Positions 57,954-64,000 of a DNA stretch of 64,000 nucleotides are shown here, in pieces (the stretch's first letter is position 1; each line of letters opens with the position of its first letter). The stretch is taken from assembly GCA_014898425.1 (NCBI GenBank), contig RCSZ01000012.1:62001-126000 (forward strand), written 5' to 3'. The position numbers and the translations under genes were made by a program. Below the pieces are notes generated by a model, which saw only the letters and a program-made list of their open reading frames with translations, was not told where the DNA came from and ran no database searches. The DNA is from Botryotinia globosa. Its lineage: Eukaryota; Ascomycota; Leotiomycetes; Helotiales; Sclerotiniaceae.

Positions 57954-58944
57954 CTAATTCTCAAATTTCAAGCCAGCCTCTTGTCTAACAGCTCCATAAA
58001 TAGCAGCAATGTCACCAGCTTCTCCCTTATGGTTCTTAACACCCTCCAAGTGAGCATCTGCGACCTCGAGAGCCTTCATCTGTGTACCGGCGCTCTTAGC
58101 CAATGCCATAGCATGTCTTGCATCTTTTCTAGCTAAATCGACAGCAAATAACGGATCCTCCCTCTTGTGATAATCGCCCGACAACATTCTACCAGAGTAT
58201 GCAGCATATGGACCTGGGAATAAAGCCTCAATGAATTGATGAAGATTCTCGACACCCAGTCCAGATTTCTCTGCAAGAACATGTCCTTCGGAAAGAGTCT
58301 CAACCATATTGAAAACAAAGGTATTTCCAATAACCTTCAAAAGCGAAGCTTTTCCAACTGGTTGTCCACCAAAATCAATAGTGGCTCTACCAATAACTCC
58401 CTTAGTATATGGCTTAACCTTCTCTACCGACTCTTTTGGACCAGCAAGGACGCAGATAAGTTGGCCACTTGCTGCCATAGCAGGAGCACCGAAAACAGGG
58501 CATGCAACAAAATCACCTCCAGCGGCCCCAATCCTCTTGGCCAAATCTTCAGTGGTATCTGGATGGACAGTTGAACAGTCTACGAAAAGTTTTCCAGCAG
58601 CGCCATTCTTGATTCCGGCATCGATTGTCTCGTTAATAGCAGCATCATCTCCTACACATGTGAAAATGATATCGGATTTTGAGACAAGATCGGTAATGGA
58701 AGAAGAGACCGTGGATTTGCCGGATGGGAGGGAAGAACTGAGGTCCTCTGCACGTTTGGTTGTGCGGTTGAAGATTATTAGGGGATTATCGAGGTTTCCT
58801 TTCTCGACGAGGTTCTTGCACATGCCCTGTGATATCTGTGTTAGCTATCGTCTATCTCCTTGAACGAAGTTGCGGGGCAGGTAGTTTTGGGGAACTGACT
58901 CTACCCATGTTTCCAAGACCAATCCATGCCAATTGAAGACCCAT
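57954..58944 (-). CDS. 3-hydroxyisobutyrate dehydrogenase-like oxidoreductase
   Basis: NAD(P)-dependent beta-hydroxyacid dehydrogenase (6-phosphogluconate dehydrogenase superfamily). The exact substrate is uncertain: valine-derived 3-hydroxyisobutyrate or another short hydroxyacid. Exons 58900-58944 (15 codons) and 57954-58826 give 305 aa. The Rossmann motif GLGNMG is at residues 9-14, with IFNRT as the second-strand end. The substrate loop DCSTVHPDTTEDL and the family segment CPVFGAPAMAASGQL follow. The catalytic Lys is K179 in GKASLLKVIGN with Asn183. The intron splits the cofactor motif region right after GNMGR. The start is fixed by the motif. No mitochondrial presequence is visible, unlike canonical HIBADH, so a cytosolic paralogue is likely. 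Confidence 0.9.
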
Positions 58945-60226
58945 CTTGGATGAGTTTTGTGTGGTTCGAGAGATACGAGATTGTACGAAGTAAAATACGA
59001 TAATGTGTAAATGATGAAGTATGAAATTGCTCTCTCAATTGGGATTTGAGACGTCTTTCATGAGCATCATGAAGATACGTACCAAACCATTCGGTCCCGA
59101 TATTGGATTGGATGTATGATTACACACTAGGTAGATTGTGCTACTGTATCGGAGTTACAATTATCACCTAGGTCGGAATGAAGCCGTTTGGTCCCACTGT
59201 TGACCAAGCAAAGGAAGACTTTTGGGATAAACGCCGATTTTACTCGCTCACTGTGACCGGATACCAGTTCTTCAGTCCTTCATACTTGTTTTGGTAGAAG
59301 AGCAGCGCCTCCTTTCGCCTTTTGCGATGTGATTGTTGGTAGAGTATTGTAAAGGAACAAACAAATGCAATTCATATAATTCTGAGAAGAATGAATACTT
59401 TCCATAAGTAAAAACCAAGATATTTGCAGTATCGGTACCTTGGGTACACTTGCAAATGACGCTCCGCTGACTCTGCGACGGTCACTGCCGTGGAGCCAAA
59501 CCATTTTAGACTACCAGCTATCAGTACCTAGGTATGCAAACGCATATTAGCATTTCGCGATCGATCTGCTGCAGCATTCATTACCTAGGATGCAGTTTGA
59601 ACATGCTTCTTCCCCTGGAGCGAAGCGAAAGAGCCATGCAGGTAGAGAGACGACCATTACTTTTACCTAGGCAGGATCTTGAAATTATTACAGCCAGAAA
59701 AATTGACTGGCTATTTCGAAATATTATGTACATCTACCAGTGTTATCTCTTCAAAGAGGAACCATCATACAAAACCAAGTATCTGATGCCAAGTACCTCC
59801 AGCTAGGTACAGTATTACAGTATTCGCACACCCTTTCTCGGCTGCACAGCCTTATGATTTGATTTCATCAGATAAGATCTTGTTTTTATGACCACCAGTG
59901 GACGCCAGCTCGAAATGAGCCAATCAATTCGTAGTTCCATTTCTATTAATAATGTTTTTTTCCATCTTCACACTTTCACGTGTGAGCTTCCTATCCCCGT
60001 TCGCGTTTATCGAAAAGCGTTATCGGATGGATGACTGGTGTGGAGATATGAATCGCGTTCGCACAAGCACTTATTATCTATTACTTCATATAATGAAAAT
60101 GCCTCTCTTTCTTTGTTATTATTCTCAACAATTTATCTTCAGTTTGGAAAATCATGACTCCATTAATTCTCCCCTTTGGATTGCTTTCAAATGATTTCTT
60201 CTGAATAATTCAAATCAATATGCAAT
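58945..60226. other. Divergent promoter region with GC-rich repeat pieces
   Basis: About 1.3 kb between the dehydrogenase (-) and ARG2 (+) start codons. It holds a GC-rich block at 59452-59497 that matches 63930-63977, and a GGAGCGAAGCGAAAG fragment at 59616-59630. Short frames have no support. Confidence 0.5.
59452..59497. repeat. Short GC-rich dispersed repeat, copy C
   Basis: GCAAATGACGCTCCGCTGA followed by CTCTGCGACGGTCACTGCCG and TGGAGCC. It shares at least 26 of the first 30 bases with 63930-63959 and has a similar GC-rich right half. See also 56871-56913. Confidence 0.6.
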
Positions 60227-62592
60227 ATGTTATTGCAACATTTAGCCTTGAGAAAGGGCAAAGAAGCGGCTGGTCATAACGTGAGTCAAATGGTTACTTC
60301 CACGGTGAGACATTTACTAACATTCTACAAAGATTCAATCATTGACAAAACATGGGAACTATTTTGTTCAAAGTAGTGATAGAAGACGTACATATACTTC
60401 CAATCAATCTGCGGCTAGTAAAGTGAGGGAAGAATTGGCCAAAGAAACTTGCGAAAAGCTTTCGAATCAACATCAAGCCAAGAAGAAGGCTAAAGCTATT
60501 GATAGAGTGCGATAAATTCCATCGAACCATTCGATTGAAATACTTACAGACTTTAGGACTTCTTTCTATCGGTCCTTGGTTCTTCCGCAACTAAACGCGA
60601 AGCTCGCTCTTACATTCAAAACTTCAAACCTCTAAATACTTCTCCTGCAAAGCCGAAATCCCAAGAGCCTGTCAAACAAAACGCAAATGAGAATGGCGTA
60701 AACTTGGGAAGCATTTATACAGCAACAAGGGCCGCGGCAGAAAGTCCAAAGTTTGTACAACAACCAGCAGTCTCACAAACCACGTTGGGCGGCTCCATAT
60801 TACATGTCGCTTTAGTGAAAATTAGAGCTCCACAACTGCTAGATGACGAAACGTTGAATGGGATTGGGAAAACTTTATCAAAACTGTGTAGACTTGGACT
60901 GGTCAGTACTGTTGTGGTGGATTGCGAGGATGGATCCGATACCCACCTCAAGGTATCTAATAGCGAATGGAGGAATCGGGTTAAAGAGCAAGCCGCTCGT
61001 GTTGTGACTGCCATTGATGCTAGTGGGACAGAAGCACGGCTAGTGGACAATGTGATAGGAGTTGCAGAAAATGGATCTGATGTCGAGCAACAGCCATGTC
61101 TGAACGCCAGGGTGCATGTCAAATTTAGGGAGTTATTAATGACGCCATTGAGACGAGGAGTGCTCCCGGTGCTACCTTCAATAGGGCATACGGATGCCAC
61201 TCAAACGGCAGTATCAATCACCGCTAGTGATGTTGCCTTGGCGTTGACCCGAGAATTTGCTGGAATCTTACCTCCGCAATCACCAGATGAACATCCTGAT
61301 GTTGTCAAAGAGCACTTACAAGCCTTACAAAATGAGGTATCGCTTGATCGTCTAATTTTGATCGATCCTCTTGGCGGTATTCCAGCTTCGGATCGGAAAA
61401 ATGGTTACCACGTTTTTCTGAATATGGAACAAGAATATGAGCTAGCGAAGCAAGATCTCATGAAAACAGGAGGATTGTATAGCGAAACATCCAAGCAACC
61501 AACACGTGAAGAAGCAGGCTCGAATTCTAATGTTGGAGATGGTACCCCCCTTTCAAGCTTTACCGAACAAAAATCCGGCGAGCTTAAAATTTCATCCTCG
61601 CAGCAAAGCGGTTCAGCTACACAGCAAGATCAAAGGATGAAATTTCATTTGGATAATTTGGAACTAGTTCGAAGTGCTTTGGCCATACTACCTTCTAGTT
61701 CTTCAGCTTTAATAACTACACCTGATGAAGCCGCGAATTCCGGAAAACAGCACGAATTCAAGGCCGCTGGGGTTGGTACGCGACGACAACGAAATCCATT
61801 GATTCACAACCTACTTACCGACAAGCCAGCATTCTCTTCATCCCTTCCTGTTGGAAGACTAGGCCCAGTGGATAAGAACGAACCAATTACACCATCAACT
61901 CAATTGGCCCCAGCTACTTTTGCAAAACATGGAATGCCAGTGACTATTTTCCCAGATCCAAGAACCATCCCTTGGCAACCACCTATCGCTGGCGTTCCAC
62001 AGATAAGCTTAACTGATCCTCAAATCGATCTACCCCGCCTAGTACATTTGATCGAGGACTCTTTCAATAAGAAACTAGATGTTCAGGATTATTTAAGACG
62101 TGTCAATAATCGTATAGCTGGAGTCATTATTGCAGGCGAATACGAAGGAGGAGCATTACTGACCTGGGAACTACCACCCGGTGTTCCAGACGATGGAAGT
62201 GAAGAAAGTCGCAAGCGAATGGTGCCATATCTTGACAAGTTTGCCGTCTTGAAGAGAAGTCAGGGATCGGGCGGTGTTGCAGATGTGGTTTTTAAATCTA
62301 TGGTGAGAGATTGTTTTCCTGGGGGTGTTTGTTGGAGGAGTCGTAAGGTAAGAAATATCTTGAATCCGTGGTCTTGATTTTGTGCTTGGTATTAATGAGA
62401 CGACAGGATAACCCAGTAAACAAATGGTACTTTGAACGCAGTAGAGCTACGTTAAAACTGGCTGATACGAATTGGACGATGTTCTTCACGACGCCGGAAG
62501 AAAACATGGATCAGCAAACATTCCAAGACTATGAAGCTGTTTGCAAGGCCATTGAACCTTCTTGGGCGGATAAGCAGGGAGTTCAGGATTGA
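60227..62592 (+). CDS. ARG2: N-acetylglutamate synthase, mitochondrial (arginine pathway)
   Basis: Mitochondrial enzyme making N-acetylglutamate from glutamate and acetyl-CoA, the first committed step of arginine synthesis. Exons 60227-60280, 60333-60506, 60557-62347 and 62407-62592 give 734 aa. The N-terminus ([18 protein letters not shown]) is basic and amphipathic, fitting a mitochondrial presequence. Then come [19 protein letters not shown] and the amino-acid-kinase-like region ([18 protein letters not shown]). The C-terminal GNAT domain has [40 protein letters not shown] and, after the last intron, [18 protein letters not shown]. Intron 2 uses the rare donor GTGCGA. Gene and domain order match fungal ARG2. 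Known feedback inhibition by arginine is a family property, not seen here. Confidence 0.95.
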
Positions 62593-63462
62593 ACTTTCTA
62601 CATGAGTGTTGGAGGAATGGATGGTATGGAGCTTGATATACTCATGAGGTGCCTACGAACCAGGCAAAGATGCGTCTCGCAATCGCCAAAACACGATGCA
62701 TCCCTTGGAAGCGGACTCTAGTTTCGGCAGAATGCTTGATACACTACATCATTCCAACTTAGATGGTAAGAGTGGTTTTGAATATCGAAGTAAAGGTCGC
62801 TATGGGATCGGCGTCACACTTATCAAACATAAAATTCAGGATTCTTGGACGTTGGGTGCCCCGAATGATTTTGGACTGCCTGAGGCTGGTGAAGCGAGAT
62901 GGGAGTTGGTTGAGGGGTGAATTGGACGTTGGTGGATGTTGTCAAAGCGGGAAGTGATATACACAGGCTTGTGGATCCATGTAGTTACACTTGAAGATAC
63001 CCTCGAATATTAACTACCAGTAATATACTCAGCTAATGAGGTTAAATCTTGCTATGAAGGTTTTCATAGTAGATAACGGATTTCTTTGAATGCTAATAAG
63101 CAATGTGATATGACACGCAGTAAGCAGAACTCAGGTGCAACATGAATAGAACTGGTTATCGTGAATGATTATTCCAAATTTGTCATGTCAAGAGTTCGTT
63201 TTCAATATGAAACAAAACATTTCAGATTATGGGTATGACCCATACCCAGTTCCCCATCCCATCTCGAGCCATTCCACTGTTATCAGTTCTCACGTGAAGA
63301 TTAATTTAGGCGAAACCTTTGGAAATCAAGCTGTCACTTCCATGTGCAGTCGCAACATCAACCTTTACTGCCTCATAATTAAACAAAACCTACCAGGTAT
63401 TCAATAATCCAAAGAACAAGAGCGCGTATTCGATCACAATAAACATACATACAATACAGTAA
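62593..63462. other. Intergenic
   Basis: ARG2 3' flank and the upstream region of the BAR-protein gene. Frames at 62696-62920 and 63165-63407 lack recognisable features. Confidence 0.5.
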
Positions 63463-63884
63463 ATGAACATGGATTTCTCCAAGTTCCAAGCCTTTGGCAA
63501 GAATGTCTCGTCAGTATTAAGTTCTTTCCTCCCTTTCTTCCAGATATATGTCATTGTGGTTTATTCACACCGAAGCTAATCTAATACCTCAATCGATAGA
63601 GCTTCATTCACGCCCTTCGCAGCTCGAACCCAGCAATATGTCAAAGAGAGATTGGGCCAATCCGATGATAAGGTGATTCGATTTAATCATGCGCTGTGAA
63701 GGGAAAGGAAGAAAATCGTGAATTAATACTAAATGTTATGTTATGATAGACACAACTCCCTCCCGATTATATTGAGTTGGAGAAAAGGGTCGATGCGTTG
63801 AAGAAGGTGCATCAGAAGATGCTGTCTGTTACTTCGAATTTCTCCCATGAGGGCTATGATTACCCACAAAATTTGTCGGAATCG
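63463..63884 (+). CDS. GVP36-like BAR-domain protein (5' part, continues past window)
   Basis: Membrane-curvature protein of the Golgi-vesicle/endosome type related to yeast Gvp36. Exons 63463-63509, 63600-63672 and 63750-63884 are clear and encode 85 residues: MNMDFSKFQAFGKNVS, FTPFAARTQQYVKERLG, QLPPDYIELEKRVDALKKVH and YDYPQNLSES, the N-terminal amphipathic and first-helix part of the family. After TCG at 63884 the donor GTAGGT opens an intron. The only in-window acceptor that stays open (CCAG 63953-63956) gives a peptide unlike the family and lies inside a repeat copy (63930-63977), so the next true exon is probably outside the window. MDFSKF two codons in is an alternative start. Confidence 0.8.
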
Positions 63885-63929
63885 GTAGGTTCTTTTCTAT
63901 CTACACATTCAATATACAATTCAAGAATA

Positions 63930-63977
63930 GCAAATGACGCTTCGCTGGCTCTCCAGGGTCCACTACCGCGGGGGCTG
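63930..63977. repeat. Short GC-rich dispersed repeat, copy E
   Basis: GCAAATGACGCTTCGCTGGC then TCTCCAGGGTCCACTACCGC and GGGGGCT. It matches 59452-59497 over its left half almost exactly (C/T and A/G differences) and lies within the presumed third intron of the BAR-protein gene. Confidence 0.6.
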
Positions 63978-64000
63978 ATTATTTGGGCGCAATGTTCGAG

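Noticed and set aside
59280..60226. Regulatory arginine attenuator uORF upstream of ARG2
   Set aside because: That element belongs to the carbamoyl-phosphate synthetase small-subunit gene in fungi (named arg-2 in Neurospora), not to N-acetylglutamate synthase; no matching peptide seen.
63957..64000. Fourth exon of the BAR-protein gene
   Set aside because: The only open reading after the in-window acceptor is unlike the family and coincides with a repeat copy, so it was left out of the model.

Overview
This window is nuclear DNA of a filamentous ascomycete. Introns of about 50-95 bp with GTRNGT donors and CTAAC/CTGAC branch points, single-copy Pezizomycotina-type genes, and a long AT-rich block that looks like RIP decay (C-to-T repeat mutation) all support this. 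Protein style and repeat content suggest Leotiomycetes, probably Sclerotiniaceae (Botrytis/Sclerotinia); that placement is my inference. No bacterial, phage or organellar sequence was recognised.

Positions 1 to about 17,700 are an AT-rich block with no intact gene. It holds diverged dispersed repeats, several micro- and minisatellites, and a few islands of normal base composition. The largest island (about 2,826-5,800) carries a long reading frame with eight in-frame stops (3783-5801), each one C-to-T change from a sense codon. Its 3' end recurs in at least three other places in the block, followed by ~233-bp tandem units and AATAAG-type simple tracts. This looks like an undescribed, RIP-inactivated repetitive element with its own ORF. 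A short piece of an SDR reductase gene survives at 16368-16517.

From 18.2 kb the sequence is normal gene space. I resolved multi-exon models for: a DHA2-type MFS transporter (+); coatomer beta' SEC27 (-); mannitol-1-phosphate dehydrogenase (-); a Cdc25-like rhodanese phosphatase (-); nucleoporin NUP170/155 (-); the 3-ketoacyl-CoA reductase of fatty-acid elongation (-), divergent with ERG28 (+); an F-box protein (+); a secreted type-B carboxylesterase (+); an acidic protein of unknown function (+); a paraoxonase-like beta-propeller (+); ARV1 (+); V-ATPase subunit e, VMA9 (-); a 3-hydroxyisobutyrate dehydrogenase-like enzyme (-); mitochondrial N-acetylglutamate synthase ARG2 (+); and the 5' part of a GVP36-like BAR protein (+) that runs off the window end.

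Most are housekeeping genes of secretion, ER lipid metabolism, nuclear pores, vacuolar acidification and primary metabolism. They do not form an operon or an obvious secondary-metabolite cluster. ERG28, the ketoacyl reductase, ARV1, VMA9 and SEC27 all act at the endomembrane system, but that is probably chance proximity apart from the ketoreductase/ERG28 divergent pair, which shares a 424-bp promoter. Intergenic regions are long (up to 5.6 kb) and hold microsatellites and short GC-rich repeats. Exon borders were read by eye; in every complete model the summed exons are a multiple of three.
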